Notes: generated by a model from the sequence alone, not told the origin. Shown: positions 22,876 to 35,592, counted from the first letter of the stretch. The stretch: DNA of 64,000 nucleotides from Franconibacter helveticus LMG 23732 (GCF_000463115.2 NZ_AWFX01000049.1:62001-126000); one strand, 5' to 3'. Made by a program: numbers and translations.

Positions 22876-24856
22876 TTTTCAGCCCTGCTTTGCTAATTTC
22901 ATCAAAGTGCTGGTTTTCCAGTTTCTCAACGGTAGCGACCGGTACGTAGTAATCCACGTCCTCATCGAAGCTCTTCGCAATCCAGGTGATAACGATGCCT
23001 GCGAAGCCAACGATAGCCAGCCACCAGATATGCCAGATCATGGCGAAACCGAAGATGGTGCTGAACAAGCCGATGTAGATACCCGCAGCGCTGTTTTTCG
23101 GCATATGAATTTCTTCATAATGCGCTGGCTGCTTATACGCTTCGCCTTTGTTCTTCATTTCCCAGAACGCGTCGCGCTCCTGGATTTCCGGCACTACGGC
23201 AAAGTTATAGAACGGCGGCGGAGAAGAGGTTGCCCACTCCAGCGTACGGCCGCCCCACGGGTCACCGGTCAGGTCACGGTTCTTATTGCGATCGCGTACA
23301 GAGGTGTAAATCTGCATAACGATGCTGAAGATACCGCAGGCAATCAGCAGCGCGCCGATTTCAGCCACAATCATCAGCGGTTCGAACATCGGGTCGATGT
23401 CCTGGCTTACGCGACGGGTCATGCCCATGAAGCCCATGATGTACAGCGGCATAAAGGTAACGAAGAAGCCGATGATCCAGAACCAGAAGGCGCGTTTGCC
23501 CCAGGTTTCGTTCATGGTGTAGCCAAAGGCTTTCGGCCACCAGTAAGTCATACCTGCGAAGCAACCGAACACCACACCGCCGATAATCACGTTATGGAAG
23601 TGCGCAATCAGGAACAGACTGTTGTGCAGAACGAAGTCTGCGCCCGGAACGGCCAGCAGCACGCCGGTCATACCACCGATAGAGAAGGTGATAATAAAGC
23701 CGATGGTCCACAGCATAGCGGAGTGGAACTGAATACGGCCCTGATACATGGTAAACAGCCAGTTGAAGATCTTCACCCCGGTCGGGATGGCGATAATCAT
23801 CGTGGTGATACCGAAGAAGGCGTTAACGTTCGCACCGCTGCCCATGGTAAAGAAGTGGTGCAGCCACACGATGAACGACAGCACGGTAATCGCGATAGTC
23901 GCCCAAACGAGTGAGGTGTAACCAAACAGACGCTTTCTGGAGAAGGTGGCGGTTACTTCAGAGAAGACACCGAACACCGGCAGAACCAGGATGTACACTT
24001 CCGGATGGCCCCAGGCCCAGATCAGGTTCACGTACATCATCATGTTGCCGCCCATATCATTGGTAAAGAAATGGGTGCCCAGATAGCGGTCCAGGGTTAG
24101 CAACGCAATGGTAACGGTCAGGATCGGGAAGGAGACGATAATCAGCACGTTGGTGCACAGCGCCGCCCAGGTAAATACCGGCATTTTAAACATTGTCATG
24201 CCCGGCGCACGCATGCGCAGGATGGTGACGAAGAAGTTAATACCGGTCAGCGTCGTACCGATACCAGAGAGCTGGAGGCTCCAGATCCAGTAGTCAACAC
24301 CCACGCCCGGACTGTATTCAATGCCCGAAAGCGGCGGATAAGCCACCCAACCGGTCTGCGCGAACTCGCCCACACCCAGCGATACGTTCACCAGGATAAC
24401 CCCGACAACAGTGAACCAGAAGCTCAGGTTGTTCAGGAAAGGGAAGGCCACGTCGCGAGCGCCGATTTGCAGCGGCACCACGAGGTTCATCAGACCGATA
24501 ACAAACGGCATCGCCACGAAGAAGATCATGATAACGCCGTGGGCGGTAAAGATCTGGTCGTAGTGGTGCGGCGGCAAGAAGCCTTGTTCGCCAGCGGAAA
24601 CCAGCAATTGCTGGGTACGCATCATAATGGCGTCGGCGAAGCCGCGCACCAGCATGACGATAGCGACGAGGATATACATAACCCCGAGGCGTTTGTGGTC
24701 CACGGAGGTGAGCCACTCGTTCCATAAATATGACCACTTACCGAAGTAAGTGATACCTGCAACCAGCGCCAGTCCCCCGACGATAATCGCAGCCACCGTA
24801 ACCATGATAATCGGCTCATGGTACGGGATTGCATCCAGTGTAAGTTTTCCGAACAT
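22865..24856 (-). CDS. cyoB: cytochrome bo3 ubiquinol oxidase subunit 1
   Basis: CyoB carries the low-spin heme b, the high-spin heme o3 and CuB, and performs oxygen reduction coupled to proton pumping. The 663 residues match E. coli. A heme b ligand lies in [16 protein letters not shown] near residue 106, the CuB/Tyr segment in [14 protein letters not shown] near residue 284, the two further CuB histidines in [10 protein letters not shown] near residue 333 and the heme o3/b histidines in [12 protein letters not shown] near residue 419. It is the second gene of cyoABCDE. Confidence 0.99.
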   Translation of the reverse strand: MFGKLTLDAIPYHEPIIMVTVAAIIVGGLALVAGITYFGKWSYLWNEWLTSVDHKRLGVMYILVAIVMLVRGFADAIMMRTQQLLVSAGEQGFLPPHHYDQIFTAHGVIMIFFVAMPFVIGLMNLVVPLQIGARDVAFPFLNNLSFWFTVVGVILVNVSLGVGEFAQTGWVAYPPLSGIEYSPGVGVDYWIWSLQLSGIGTTLTGINFFVTILRMRAPGMTMFKMPVFTWAALCTNVLIIVSFPILTVTIALLTLDRYLGTHFFTNDMGGNMMMYVNLIWAWGHPEVYILVLPVFGVFSEVTATFSRKRLFGYTSLVWATIAITVLSFIVWLHHFFTMGSGANVNAFFGITTMIIAIPTGVKIFNWLFTMYQGRIQFHSAMLWTIGFIITFSIGGMTGVLLAVPGADFVLHNSLFLIAHFHNVIIGGVVFGCFAGMTYWWPKAFGYTMNETWGKRAFWFWIIGFFVTFMPLYIMGFMGMTRRVSQDIDPMFEPLMIVAEIGALLIACGIFSIVMQIYTSVRDRNKNRDLTGDPWGGRTLEWATSSPPPFYNFAVVPEIQERDAFWEMKNKGEAYKQPAHYEEIHMPKNSAAGIYIGLFSTIFGFAMIWHIWWLAIVGFAGIVITWIAKSFDEDVDYYVPVATVEKLENQHFDEISKAGLKNVN

Positions 24857-24875
24857 CGTAATATTCCTCGGCCCC

Positions 24876-25823
24876 TTAGTGAGAGGTTTCCGCTTTGCTC
24901 ATGTCCATGCCTTCCATACCTTCATGGGACGCGTGTTCCCCTTCCGGCTGGGTCATGTCCATGCTTTTCCCGTGTCCCATGAATTTGTTAATAACATCTT
25001 TAAACAAACCCGGTTTGACGCTGGAGAAGTATTCAACCTTGTTGTATTCGCTCGGCGCGGCCAGTTTCTCGTAGGTCGCCATATCATTAATGGCGTTCGG
25101 AGACTGCTTCGCTTTCGCAACCCACTGGTTGAAGGTTTCGGTATCCGGCGTGGCGATGGCTTTAAACTTCATGCCGGAGAAGCCGCGACCGCTGTAGTTA
25201 GCGGAGATGCCGTTATAGGTGCCGGCTTCGTTAGCGATCAGGTGCAGCTGAGTCTGCATGCCCGCCATCGCGTAGATCTGGCTACCAAGGCGCGGAATAA
25301 AGAAGGAGTTCATCACCGAGTTAGAGGTGATTTTGAATTCCACCGGGGTGTTTGCCGGGAAGGCGATCTCATTCACCGTAGCGATACCTTGCTCCGGATA
25401 AATGAAGAACCATTTCCAGTCCAGTGCAACCACTTCAATGGTAACCGGCTTCGCTTCATGCGCCAGCGGACGGCTGGGCTCAAGCGAATGCGTGGTTTTC
25501 CACGTCAGTACTGCAAGGAAGATAATGATAAGGATAGGAATGGTCCAGACTACAGCTTCAACTTTGTTCGAGTGCGACCAGTTGGGGCTGTATTTAGCGT
25601 CCTTATTGGTTGCCCGATATTTCCAGGCAAAGCCAATCGCCATCACGATGGCCGGAATAACGACAATCAACATCAGCCCGAGGGCCGTCAGTATCAGCGA
25701 ACGTTGCTCCAGTCCAACCTGTCCTTTTGGATTGAGAAGTGCAGCATCGCAACCACTGAGTAATACAGTGCCTGCGAATAATGACAACAATCCCAAAGTT
25801 TTATTGTATTTCCTGAGTCTCAT
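24876..25823 (-). CDS. cyoA: cytochrome bo3 ubiquinol oxidase subunit 2
   Basis: CyoA is the lipid-anchored subunit II with two membrane helices and a periplasmic cupredoxin domain that, unlike cytochrome c oxidases, has lost the CuA ligands. The 315-residue precursor shows the lipobox LLSGC ending at Cys25. Helices follow near residues 43-65 and 90-110, then the cupredoxin fold with [18 protein letters not shown]. It starts the cyo operon behind a near-consensus promoter. Confidence 0.98.
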   Translation of the reverse strand: MRLRKYNKTLGLLSLFAGTVLLSGCDAALLNPKGQVGLEQRSLILTALGLMLIVVIPAIVMAIGFAWKYRATNKDAKYSPNWSHSNKVEAVVWTIPILIIIFLAVLTWKTTHSLEPSRPLAHEAKPVTIEVVALDWKWFFIYPEQGIATVNEIAFPANTPVEFKITSNSVMNSFFIPRLGSQIYAMAGMQTQLHLIANEAGTYNGISANYSGRGFSGMKFKAIATPDTETFNQWVAKAKQSPNAINDMATYEKLAAPSEYNKVEYFSSVKPGLFKDVINKFMGHGKSMDMTQPEGEHASHEGMEGMDMSKAETSH

Positions 25824-25865
25824 TTAACGACCTCAATTCAGGGGGCTCTATTGTCGCTTAAAGTG

Positions 25866-25901
25866 TGGCGGCATTTTACGGGAAGGTTACATTACTGTAA
25901 A
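25866..25901 (-). promoter_or_regulatory. sigma-70 promoter of cyoABCDE
   Basis: Reading the minus strand, TTTACA (25901-25896) and TAAAAT (25878-25873) are separated by exactly 17 bases. Transcription would begin near 25866, giving a leader of about 42 bases before cyoA. In E. coli ArcA and Fnr repress this operon; their sites would lie around this promoter. Confidence 0.75.
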
Positions 25902-26325
25902 CATGGTTGAAGTAGTGTCAGGCCCGCGTTAGCGGCTTCTGCCGCCTGTGTCACAGCTGTTTCAGCGCATTTCAAATTTATACAATGAATCGCCAACTGA
26001 GAAGGCTTATAACGAAAGAGGCTTTAGGAGGGAAAACCAGCCGGGTAAGGGCATAAAGGCGAAATTAAACACACAAATAATTAACAATTAATTATCAATA
26101 AAAGGACAAATTAAAAACCTAAAATTAATATTACCTGAGCTGAATCGATAAAGGTAATTTATTCATATTTTTTGGTTGAATAATTTTCGCCAATTTTAGT
26201 CGCACAAAAAAACAAAAATCGCGGTAAATAAATTGTTGCTTATTTCGCCGTCATAATTACGCTTCGTGATTGCCACGGCAAATAACATTTTTTTATGACT
26301 GCGTAATTCCGCCTTAAGCGAACCG
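25902..26325. other. AT-rich intergenic region between ampG and the cyo promoter
   Basis: Over 400 bases hold no supported gene. The segment about 26060-26300 is strikingly AT-rich, with tracts such as AATAATTAACAATTAATTAT that resemble ArcA or H-NS binding sequence. It lies upstream of the minus-strand cyo promoter, so remote control of cyo by such proteins is plausible but not shown. Confidence 0.5.
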
Positions 26326-27795
26326 TCAGGCTTCCTTACGCAGCGCGAAATAATCCAGCGCAGCGCCTGTCATCACGCCTGCTACGGCGAGCAGTGCGCC
26401 AGCTTCAAGCAACATTGCGCTCCAGGCGAAAGCGAACAGGCCCAGCGAATCGGCGATAAGCAACAGCAGCCATGCGCCCAACAGCAGCGCGCCTGCGCTC
26501 AGCAACCACAGGGCGAAGCGATAAGCCTGTCGAAAAGCGCTACGGGGTTGAAAACTGTCGGTTCGTTGGGTGTAATCCAGCGTGTTGCGACAAACCAGCA
26601 GCAATAAAATCCCTGGCACCGCCGCTACAACAGAGAAGAGGTAAAAGCTCGGCCAGCCGTGACTTTCCACAAACCAGCCAGCAATCGGCCCGACATAGAC
26701 GCGGCCTACGGCAGAAAGGGCAGAAAGCAGAGCGAACTGGGTGGCGGAGAAGGATTTATTGCACAACGTCATCAACAGAGCGACAAACGCCGCAGTGCCC
26801 ATGCCGCCGCAGAGGTTTTCAAAGAATACCGCCGCCGCCATGCTGATCATCTGTTTATCTGTAACAGAGAGCAGCCAGTAGCCGGCATTAGAAGCGCCCT
26901 GCAACACGCCAAAAATCAGTAGCGCGCGAAACAGAGAAAGGCGCTGCATTAATACACCGCCATAAAGCGCACCCACGATAGTCGCGAACAGACCAAGCGT
27001 TTTGTTCACCACGCCGACCTGGCCTGCATCAAACCCTACGCCGCGAATAAGAAAGGTGGTGGTCAGGCTCATGGCAAAGGCATCGCCAAGTTTATAAAGC
27101 ACAATCAACAGCAGAATAAGCCAGGCATTGTTGCGACCGAAAAAATCACGTAGCGGCTCGACTACCGCCTGTTCAAGGCTGCGCGGAACGGGGGCCGCGT
27201 TGTGCGGTTCTGGCGCAAGGAGCGTTGCAATGATACAGGGAATGAGCAATGCAGCCATCAGCCAGTATGTCGCCTGCCACCCAAGCCAGCGATCGGCAAG
27301 CCAGAGCGCCAGCCCGCCGGACACCAGCATGGCGAGACGGTAGCCCAATACGCTTATGGCTGCGCCCGCGCCGCGTTCTTCAGCAGGTAAAACATCCGTT
27401 TTCCAGGCATCGAACACAATATCTTGCGACGCTGAACAAAACGCGATGATCACCGCCAGCGCCGCCATCCAGCGCAGTTGGCTTGCCGGCTCCAGAAAGC
27501 CCATCGCCGCGATAGCGACCAGCAACAGAAGCTGGGTCAGTAACAGCCAGCCCCGGCGACGCCCGAACAGCGGCGGCGTGTAGCGGTCCATAAGCGGCGA
27601 CCAGAGAAATTTAAAAACATAGGCCTGCCCCACCAGCGAAAAAAAGCCGATGGTTTTCAGATCTATGTTTTCAACTGTCATCCAGGCTTGCAGAGTGCCG
27701 GAGGTCAGCGCAAGCGGCAAACCTGAGGCAAAGCCCAGCATAAGAAGGATGGCGGATTTAGGCTGCTGAAAAATACGAAGCGCGTGACTGGACAT
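26326..27795 (-). CDS. ampG: muropeptide MFS transporter AmpG
   Basis: AmpG imports GlcNAc-anhydroMurNAc peptides from the periplasm for cell-wall recycling and thereby feeds the signal for AmpC beta-lactamase induction. The product, 489 residues from MSSHALRIFQQPKSAIL, has about 14 hydrophobic helices and the conserved LGFASGLPLALTSGTLQAWM, SASQDIVFDAWKTDVL and FFENLCGGMGTAAFVALL segments. A second ATG two codons upstream is equally possible. No clear ribosome binding site is visible because a GC-rich hairpin sits directly before the start. It is downstream of yajG on the same strand. Confidence 0.96.
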   Translation of the reverse strand: MSSHALRIFQQPKSAILLMLGFASGLPLALTSGTLQAWMTVENIDLKTIGFFSLVGQAYVFKFLWSPLMDRYTPPLFGRRRGWLLLTQLLLLVAIAAMGFLEPASQLRWMAALAVIIAFCSASQDIVFDAWKTDVLPAEERGAGAAISVLGYRLAMLVSGGLALWLADRWLGWQATYWLMAALLIPCIIATLLAPEPHNAAPVPRSLEQAVVEPLRDFFGRNNAWLILLLIVLYKLGDAFAMSLTTTFLIRGVGFDAGQVGVVNKTLGLFATIVGALYGGVLMQRLSLFRALLIFGVLQGASNAGYWLLSVTDKQMISMAAAVFFENLCGGMGTAAFVALLMTLCNKSFSATQFALLSALSAVGRVYVGPIAGWFVESHGWPSFYLFSVVAAVPGILLLLVCRNTLDYTQRTDSFQPRSAFRQAYRFALWLLSAGALLLGAWLLLLIADSLGLFAFAWSAMLLEAGALLAVAGVMTGAALDYFALRKEA

Positions 27796-27807
27796 GGGCA
27801 TTTAAAG

Positions 27808-27831
27808 ACTGGCCCGGGATGCCGGGCCAGT
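27808..27831 (-). terminator. GC-rich hairpin between yajG and ampG
   Basis: ACTGGCCCGG and CCGGGCCAGT form a perfect 10-bp stem with a 4-base loop, followed on the minus strand by CTTTAAAT. It is a weak terminator or attenuator candidate lying 6-12 bases before the ampG start. Confidence 0.6.
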
Positions 27832-27841
27832 GAAGGTAAGA

Positions 27842-28420
27842 TTAACGGGCGTTCTGTTTAATGAACTCGTGAACGCTGGTGTCCTGCGCCATATCGGCAA
27901 TAGTATCAGTCAGGACAGAGTTGACCGCGTCGGCAATGTTTTTATTGGACGCCTGCAACGCCCCTTCAACGGAGTAGCTTGCACGGTAGTTTTTCGTCAT
28001 CTTGTTACCTGTCTTCGCCGTGGCGATGATAGAGATGTCGGCTTTCGTCGCGATGTTGTAACGCACATTGCCCTGAGAAACGTCGGCATACAGCTGATTA
28101 ACGATGATCTGCAAATCCACCGCGCCGCTCGGCCCAATCATATAACCGCGGGCGCTCATCTGTTTCTCCAGCACTTCCTGTAACAGGAAACGCAGGTCGC
28201 GGGTTGCGGTCAGCGTAACGAGTTGGTTATCACGCGTTACTTTAGCCAACGCCTGATCGGGACGCTGATCGGCGCCGTTAATGCTGATGGTAACGCCCAT
28301 CAGGCTTGGATCCTGCTGCGGCAGCGTGATTTTCGGCGAAACATCAATAGTGGTAGGCGGTGTAGCGCAACCAGCCAGCATAAAAAGGGCAACCAGCGGG
28401 AAAAAGAGTTTTTTTAACAT
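27842..28420 (-). CDS. yajG: YajG family lipoprotein
   Basis: YajG is a predicted lipoprotein of unknown function found upstream of ampG in enterobacteria. The 192-residue precursor carries a hydrophobic leader and the lipobox LAGC near residues 15-18. The mature domain contains repeated beta strands and a conserved VLEKQMSARGYMIG segment. Length and neighbourhood match E. coli yajG. It is divergent from bolA. Confidence 0.93.
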   Translation of the reverse strand: MLKKLFFPLVALFMLAGCATPPTTIDVSPKITLPQQDPSLMGVTISINGADQRPDQALAKVTRDNQLVTLTATRDLRFLLQEVLEKQMSARGYMIGPSGAVDLQIIVNQLYADVSQGNVRYNIATKADISIIATAKTGNKMTKNYRASYSVEGALQASNKNIADAVNSVLTDTIADMAQDTSVHEFIKQNAR

Positions 28421-28721
28421 GTTGTGGCTCTCGGAATACCTTGGGCTGTCAAGAATAAAATTCTCGCCATCATAACATCGCCATGCGCAAGGGGAAGAGG
28501 TAATGGATGTAAATTCATCGCGTTGGGCTTTTTCTGAGCAAGCAACCTGTTTTTTGCCAGAAAAACGCGTCGACGCAGCCGTTTAGCTTTACGCTATGAG
28601 GCATTCATCGAAATAATGGAATGAAAAGCTAAAATTTTGTTGCCTGCCGGTTATGGAAACGGCAAATGCGGCTAACCTTTACAGTGATGGCAGGCATCAC
28701 AGCGTTGTCGAGGAGATCGTT
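28421..28721. promoter_or_regulatory. divergent yajG-bolA intergenic region with gearbox-like bolA promoter
   Basis: About 300 bases contain no gene. CGGCAAAT at 28660-28667 resembles the gearbox -10 (CGGCAAGT) of the E. coli bolA P1 promoter, and it sits about 55 bases before the bolA ATG, which is the expected distance for that growth-phase promoter. Confidence 0.5.
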
Positions 28722-29039
28722 ATGATGGTACGCGAGCAAATAGAATCAAAATTAAGGGCAGCGTTTGATCCCGTATTTCTGGAAGTGGTGGATGAAAGCT
28801 ATCGTCACAATGTTCCCGCTGGCTCCGAAAGCCACTTTAAAGTTGTGCTGGTCAGCGATCGCTTCACCGGCGAGCGTTTTTTAAACCGTCACCGTCTGAT
28901 TTACGGCACGCTGAGCGAAGAGCTGGCCGGCTCTGTTCATGCTCTTGCGCTGCATACCTATACCATCAAAGAGTGGGAAGGATTGCAGGATACGGTTTTC
29001 GCCTCTCCGCCTTGTCGCGGCGCGGGCAGCATCGCCTGA
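28722..29039 (+). CDS. bolA: morphology/stress regulator BolA
   Basis: BolA is a small protein induced at stationary phase and stress; it affects cell shape and biofilm and interacts with monothiol glutaredoxins over iron-sulfur clusters. The product from ATG 28722 ([15 protein letters not shown]) is 105 residues, identical in length to E. coli, with a GAGGAGA ribosome binding site. The conserved [20 protein letters not shown] segment contains the family histidine, and [12 protein letters not shown] and [14 protein letters not shown] complete the fold. Confidence 0.97.
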   Translation: MMVREQIESKLRAAFDPVFLEVVDESYRHNVPAGSESHFKVVLVSDRFTGERFLNRHRLIYGTLSEELAGSVHALALHTYTIKEWEGLQDTVFASPPCRGAGSIA

Positions 29040-29097
29040 ACAGAGGAATTTGCAACCGCTACGCTTTTTCCAGTATGTTGCGCCATAGCTAAACGTA

Positions 29098-29124
29098 TAA
29101 AACGGCCTGCGGGCCGTTTTATTT
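29098..29124 (+). terminator. rho-independent terminator of bolA
   Basis: AAAACGGCC and GGCCGTTTT pair around a short TGCG loop, followed by ATTTTG. Confidence 0.88.
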
Positions 29125-29381
29125 TGTCTGAATTTTGCGCACATTAACGCCTGTTCAGGCAAAAAACAGCCGGGAAGTGTGAAAAAAGCCGCAAAGCGGC
29201 ACATTTGCTTTTCTCGACTACCCCCAGGGATGCCGCTATAATGCGCGTCTTATTTTTCGGAATGTCTTGGGATGATTCTGGCGACAGGGATTGTGATTCT
29301 GATTCAGAAGAGATCCCGGTTCTGCGAAGCGATGACCATCATAAGGGCTTCCAGAGTTGACCGAGCACTGTGATTTTTTGA

Positions 29382-30689
<1,308 letters not shown>

Positions 30690-30723
30690 GCCCGTTTTCA
30701 TCGACTCAGGAAGTGCTTTATCG

Positions 30724-30753
30724 GCCCGTCACCGGTGGTGGCGGGCTTTTTTA
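30724..30753 (+). terminator. rho-independent terminator after tig
   Basis: GCCCGTCACC pairs with GGTGGCGGGC (one G-T pair) around a three-base loop, followed by six T. Confidence 0.92.
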
Positions 30754-30823
30754 TGCGACAACCGACATCAACAGGTCCAAATAGCGTCTTTGGGTGTTAG
30801 CGTAACAGCAAAAGATTGTTATG

Positions 30824-30852
30824 CTTGAAACAGGCCAAACTTATCCCCATTA
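30824..30852 (+). promoter_or_regulatory. sigma-32 heat-shock promoter of clpPX
   Basis: CTTGAAA and CCCCATTA are separated by 14 bases, an essentially perfect RpoH promoter. It lies about 140 bases before clpP. Confidence 0.88.
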
Positions 30853-30992
30853 AAGGGTTAGGCAGCGTAAAGACCCTGACTGATAATCCGTCCGTAAAGG
30901 TTGAGAGCCGCTTTGAGCATCGTTATCCTGAAAGCCGGTTCATGTAGGATCAGTACAGCAGGTTACTCAGAATTTTTATCCAGGAGACGGAT

Positions 30993-31616
30993 ATGTCATA
31001 CAGTGGCGAACGAGATCAATTTGCACCCCATATGGCGCTGGTGCCGATGGTGGTTGAACAAACCTCACGCGGTGAGCGTTCTTACGATATCTACTCCCGT
31101 CTGCTTAAAGAACGTGTCATTTTTCTGACAGGCCAGGTCGAAGACCAGATGGCTAACCTGATTGTGGCGCAGATGCTGTTTCTGGAAGCGGAAAACCCGG
31201 AAAAAGACATCTATCTCTACATTAACTCGCCGGGCGGCGTCATTACCGCCGGGATGTCTATTTACGACACCATGCAATTTATTAAGCCGGACGTCAGCAC
31301 CATTTGTATGGGCCAGGCGGCTTCGATGGGCGCCTTCCTGCTGACGGCGGGGGCTAAAGGTAAGCGCTTCTGCCTGCCCAACTCTCGTGTGATGATTCAT
31401 CAGCCGCTCGGCGGTTATCAGGGACAGGCGACGGATATCGAAATCCACGCCCGTGAAATCCTGAAAGTGAAAGCACGCATGAATGAACTTATGGCGCAAC
31501 ATACGGGTCAATCTCTTGAGCAAATTGAAAGAGACACTGAGCGCGACCGCTTCCTCTCTGCTAATGAAGCGGTAGAGTATGGCCTGGTCGACTCCATTTT
31601 GACCCATCGTAACTAA
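30993..31616 (+). CDS. clpP: ATP-dependent Clp protease proteolytic subunit
   Basis: ClpP forms the two-ring serine protease chamber used by ClpX and ClpA. The 207-residue precursor should self-cleave after about 14 residues to expose ALVPMVVEQ. The catalytic serine is in [11 protein letters not shown], the histidine in [10 protein letters not shown] and the aspartate in [19 protein letters not shown] ribosome binding site precedes the ATG. clpX follows after 128 bases. Confidence 0.99.
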   Translation: MSYSGERDQFAPHMALVPMVVEQTSRGERSYDIYSRLLKERVIFLTGQVEDQMANLIVAQMLFLEAENPEKDIYLYINSPGGVITAGMSIYDTMQFIKPDVSTICMGQAASMGAFLLTAGAKGKRFCLPNSRVMIHQPLGGYQGQATDIEIHAREILKVKARMNELMAQHTGQSLEQIERDTERDRFLSANEAVEYGLVDSILTHRN

Positions 31617-31744
31617 TGCCCGCCACAGGCCGCCGCTATACTATAGTTAGTGAGCGGCTGCCTTAGTCACCCTGGCGGCTGGCGCCTGTATGGGGCATTG
31701 CGTGGTCGCGTGCGGCACAAAGAACAGAAAAGAGGTTTTGACTC

Positions 31745-33019
31745 ATGACAGATAAGCGCAAAGACGGTTCAGGCAAACTGTTGTACTGCTCTTTTTGCGG
31801 CAAGAGCCAGCATGAAGTGCGTAAGCTAATTGCCGGGCCGTCCGTGTATATCTGCGACGAGTGTGTCGATTTATGTAACGACATTATTCGCGAAGAGATT
31901 AAAGAAGTGGCTCCGCATCGCGAACGTAGCGCATTGCCTACGCCGCATGAGATCCGCAGCCATCTTGATGATTATGTAATTGGTCAGGAAAAAGCCAAAA
32001 AAGTGCTGGCGGTAGCGGTATATAACCACTACAAGCGTCTGCGTAACGGCGACAGCTCAAACGGCGTTGAGCTGGGCAAAAGCAACATTCTGCTGATTGG
32101 CCCGACCGGTAGCGGTAAAACGCTGCTTGCCGAAACGCTGGCCCGTCTGCTGGATGTGCCATTCACTATGGCGGACGCTACCACGCTGACTGAAGCGGGG
32201 TATGTGGGCGAGGATGTGGAAAACATCATCCAGAAGCTGCTGCAAAAATGCGATTACGATGTACAGAAAGCGCAGCGCGGCATCGTTTACATTGATGAGA
32301 TTGATAAAATCTCCCGTAAATCCGACAACCCGTCTATCACTCGCGATGTTTCCGGCGAAGGCGTACAGCAGGCGCTGCTGAAACTGATCGAAGGCACCGT
32401 GGCGGCCGTACCGCCGCAGGGCGGGCGCAAGCATCCGCAACAGGAGTTTTTGCAGGTCGACACCTCCAAAATCCTCTTTATTTGCGGTGGCGCATTTGCC
32501 GGGCTGGATAAAGTTATCGCAAACCGTGTGGAAACTGGCTCCGGCATTGGTTTTGGCGCAACGGTAAAAGGTAAGTCGCAAAAGGCGACGGAAGGCGAGC
32601 TGCTTTCCCAGGTTGAACCGGAAGATCTCATCAAGTTCGGCTTAATCCCTGAGTTTATCGGTCGTCTGCCGGTTGTGGCGACGCTGAACGAACTGAGCGA
32701 AGAAGCGCTGATTCAGATTCTCAAAGAGCCGAAGAACGCCCTCACTAAACAGTACCAGGCGCTGTTCAACCTGGAAGGCGTTGAGCTTGAGTTCCGCGAC
32801 GAAGCGCTTGAGGCTATCGCTAAGAAAGCGATGTCGCGTAAAACCGGCGCTCGCGGCCTGCGTTCTATCGTCGAAGGCGCGTTGCTGGATACGATGTACG
32901 ACCTGCCCTCGATGGAAGAAGTCGAGAAAGTGGTTATCGACGAATCGGTCATTGCCGGCCAGTCTGAACCGCTGCTGATTTATGGCAAACCGGAAGCCCA
33001 GCAGGCATCCGGCGAATAA
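31745..33019 (+). CDS. clpX: ATP-dependent Clp protease ATP-binding subunit ClpX
   Basis: ClpX is the AAA+ unfoldase that recognises SsrA and other tags and feeds ClpP. The 424-residue protein has an N-terminal zinc-binding domain with Cys15, Cys18 and a second CDECVDLC pair near residue 37. Walker A is [15 protein letters not shown] near residue 119 and Walker B is [12 protein letters not shown] near residue 180. The ClpP-docking loop is represented by [10 protein letters not shown], and the sensor arginine region is [12 protein letters not shown]. Confidence 0.99.
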   Translation: MTDKRKDGSGKLLYCSFCGKSQHEVRKLIAGPSVYICDECVDLCNDIIREEIKEVAPHRERSALPTPHEIRSHLDDYVIGQEKAKKVLAVAVYNHYKRLRNGDSSNGVELGKSNILLIGPTGSGKTLLAETLARLLDVPFTMADATTLTEAGYVGEDVENIIQKLLQKCDYDVQKAQRGIVYIDEIDKISRKSDNPSITRDVSGEGVQQALLKLIEGTVAAVPPQGGRKHPQQEFLQVDTSKILFICGGAFAGLDKVIANRVETGSGIGFGATVKGKSQKATEGELLSQVEPEDLIKFGLIPEFIGRLPVVATLNELSEEALIQILKEPKNALTKQYQALFNLEGVELEFRDEALEAIAKKAMSRKTGARGLRSIVEGALLDTMYDLPSMEEVEKVVIDESVIAGQSEPLLIYGKPEAQQASGE

Positions 33020-33046
33020 ATAGCCTCTTTATACAATCCGTTAAAC

Positions 33047-33080
33047 AATAAATGGGGGAAATAATCCCCCATTTATTTTT
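33047..33080 (+). terminator. rho-independent terminator after clpX
   Basis: A perfect 13-bp stem (AATAAATGGGGGA with TCCCCCATTTATT) with a five-base loop ends in a T run. Confidence 0.93.
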
Positions 33081-33093
33081 CCTGCCATCCTGA

Positions 33094-33123
33094 CATTGAA
33101 TGTCCGGGAAACATCCCCATATA
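33094..33123 (+). promoter_or_regulatory. sigma-32 heat-shock promoter of lon
   Basis: CATTGAA and CCCCATATA are spaced by 14 bases and closely follow the known E. coli lon heat-shock promoter, about 80 bases before the lon ATG. Confidence 0.88.
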
Positions 33124-33204
33124 CTGACTTACTTGTTGGTGATGCCGTGAAATGCGTTCACGTGCACCCATCACCTGGCGGAAACTAAACTAAGAGAGAG
33201 CTCT

Positions 33205-35559
33205 ATGAATCCTGAGCGTTCTGAACGCATTGAAATCCCCGTATTGCCGTTGCGCGATGTGGTGGTTTATCCGCACATGGTTATTCCTTTATTCGTGGGA
33301 CGGGAAAAATCCATTCGTTGTCTTGAAGCGGCTATGGATAATGACAAAAAAGTCATGCTCGTAGCGCAGAAAGAAGCTTCAACGGATGAGCCGGGTGTGA
33401 ACGATCTTTTCACTGTAGGTACAGTGGCCTCCATCCTCCAGATGCTGAAACTGCCGGATGGCACTGTGAAAGTGCTGGTGGAAGGTTTACAGCGCGCGCG
33501 TATTACTACCCTGTCGGATAACGGCGAACACTTTGCGGCGAAAGCCGAATACCTGAACTCGCCGGCTATCGACGAGCGCGAGCAGGAAGTGCTGGTTCGC
33601 ACCGCAATCAGCCAGTTTGAAGGCTACATCAAACTCAACAAAAAGATCCCTCCGGAGGTGCTGACTTCACTGAACAGCATCGACGACCCGGCGCGCCTGG
33701 CGGATACCATCGCTGCCCACATGCCGCTTAAGCTTGCCGACAAACAGTCCGTGCTTGAAATGTCCGACGTCAACGAGCGTCTGGAATACCTCATGGCGAT
33801 GATGGAGTCGGAAATCGATCTGTTGCAGGTTGAAAAGCGTATTCGCAACCGCGTTAAAAAGCAGATGGAAAAGAGCCAGCGCGAGTACTATCTGAATGAG
33901 CAAATGAAAGCCATTCAGAAAGAACTGGGCGAAATGGACGATGCGCCGGACGAGAACGAAGCGCTGAAGCGCAAAATCGACGCGGCGAAAATGCCGAAAG
34001 AGGCGAAAGAAAAAACGGAAGCGGAACTACAGAAGCTGAAAATGATGTCGCCGATGTCTGCGGAAGCAACCGTAGTGCGCGGCTATATCGACTGGATGGT
34101 TCAGGTTCCGTGGAACGCGCGCAGCAAAGTGAAAAAAGACCTGCGCCAGGCGCAGGAGATCCTGGATACCGACCATTACGGTCTTGGCCGCGTAAAAGAC
34201 CGCATCCTGGAATATCTCGCTGTACAGAGTCGCGTGAATAAAATCAAAGGGCCGATTCTGTGCCTGGTAGGGCCGCCGGGGGTAGGTAAAACCTCGCTGG
34301 GCCAGTCCATTGCCAAGGCCACCGGGCGTAAATATGTCCGTATGGCGCTGGGCGGCGTACGTGATGAAGCGGAAATTCGCGGTCACCGCCGCACTTACAT
34401 CGGCTCCATGCCGGGCAAACTTATCCAGAAGATGGCGAAAGTGGGCGTGAAAAACCCGCTGTTCCTGCTGGATGAGATTGACAAAATGTCGTCTGACATG
34501 CGCGGCGACCCGGCTTCTGCGCTGCTTGAGGTGCTTGATCCCGAACAGAACGTGGCCTTTAACGACCACTATCTGGAAGTGGATTACGATCTCAGCGATG
34601 TTATGTTCGTGGCGACTTCTAACTCTATGAACATTCCTGCGCCGCTGCTGGACCGTATGGAAGTCATTCGTCTCTCCGGTTATACCGAAGATGAAAAGCT
34701 GAATATTGCGAAACGCCATCTGCTGCCGAAGCAGATTGAGCGTAACGCTTTAAAAGCCAATGAGCTGACTGTTGAAGACAGCGCCATCATCGGCATCATC
34801 CGTTACTACACCCGCGAAGCGGGCGTGCGCAGCCTTGAGCGTGAAATCTCCAAGCTGTGCCGTAAAGCGGTGAAGCAGTTGCTGATGGAGCCGACGCTTA
34901 AGCACATCACCATTACTGGCGATAACCTGAAAGATTATCTGGGCGTTCAACGCTTCGACTATGGTCGCGCCGATAATGAAAACCGTGTGGGACAGGTGAC
35001 TGGCCTTGCCTGGACGGAAGTGGGCGGCGATCTGCTGACGATTGAAACCGCTTGCGTGCCGGGTAAAGGCAAGCTGACCTATACCGGTTCGCTTGGCGAA
35101 GTGATGCAGGAATCTATTCAGGCGGCGCTGACCGTGGTGCGCGCGCGCGCGGAAAAACTCGGCATCAACGGGGATTTCTACGAAAAACGCGATATTCACG
35201 TTCATGTGCCGGAAGGCGCTACTCCGAAAGATGGCCCGAGTGCAGGTATCGCCATGTGTACTGCGCTGGTCTCCTGCCTGACCGGCAACCCGGTACGCGC
35301 TGATGTCGCTATGACAGGCGAGATCACGCTGCGCGGCCAGGTGCTGCCTATCGGCGGTCTGAAAGAAAAACTGCTGGCGGCGCATCGCGGCGGCATCAAA
35401 ACCGTCCTGATCCCGTACGACAACAAGCGCGACCTGGAAGAGATCCCGGAAAACGTGATTGCCGATCTCGACATCCATCCGGTGAAACGCATCGAAGAGG
35501 TGCTGACGCTGGCGTTGCAGAACGAGCCATTCGGTATGCAGGTGGTCACCGCGAAATAG
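33205..35559 (+). CDS. lon: ATP-dependent protease La (Lon)
   Basis: Lon degrades misfolded proteins and regulators such as SulA and RcsA. At 784 residues it equals the E. coli protein. The N-terminal substrate-binding domain ([20 protein letters not shown]-like start) covers about residues 10-200, followed by a coiled coil with [18 protein letters not shown]. Walker A is [19 protein letters not shown] near residue 356, and the catalytic serine is in [12 protein letters not shown] near residue 679 with its lysine in [14 protein letters not shown]. It is monocistronic with its own heat-shock promoter and terminator. Confidence 0.99.
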   Translation: MNPERSERIEIPVLPLRDVVVYPHMVIPLFVGREKSIRCLEAAMDNDKKVMLVAQKEASTDEPGVNDLFTVGTVASILQMLKLPDGTVKVLVEGLQRARITTLSDNGEHFAAKAEYLNSPAIDEREQEVLVRTAISQFEGYIKLNKKIPPEVLTSLNSIDDPARLADTIAAHMPLKLADKQSVLEMSDVNERLEYLMAMMESEIDLLQVEKRIRNRVKKQMEKSQREYYLNEQMKAIQKELGEMDDAPDENEALKRKIDAAKMPKEAKEKTEAELQKLKMMSPMSAEATVVRGYIDWMVQVPWNARSKVKKDLRQAQEILDTDHYGLGRVKDRILEYLAVQSRVNKIKGPILCLVGPPGVGKTSLGQSIAKATGRKYVRMALGGVRDEAEIRGHRRTYIGSMPGKLIQKMAKVGVKNPLFLLDEIDKMSSDMRGDPASALLEVLDPEQNVAFNDHYLEVDYDLSDVMFVATSNSMNIPAPLLDRMEVIRLSGYTEDEKLNIAKRHLLPKQIERNALKANELTVEDSAIIGIIRYYTREAGVRSLEREISKLCRKAVKQLLMEPTLKHITITGDNLKDYLGVQRFDYGRADNENRVGQVTGLAWTEVGGDLLTIETACVPGKGKLTYTGSLGEVMQESIQAALTVVRARAEKLGINGDFYEKRDIHVHVPEGATPKDGPSAGIAMCTALVSCLTGNPVRADVAMTGEITLRGQVLPIGGLKEKLLAAHRGGIKTVLIPYDNKRDLEEIPENVIADLDIHPVKRIEEVLTLALQNEPFGMQVVTAK

Positions 35560-35592
35560 TGACCTGACGCAAAGACCCTTGATAAAAACAGG

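Noticed and set aside
22805-23914. Long plus-strand frames opposite cyoB and other GC-rich genes (for example 369 codons here)
   Set aside because: These are antisense shadows caused by high G+C at third positions; the minus-strand cyo genes explain the DNA.
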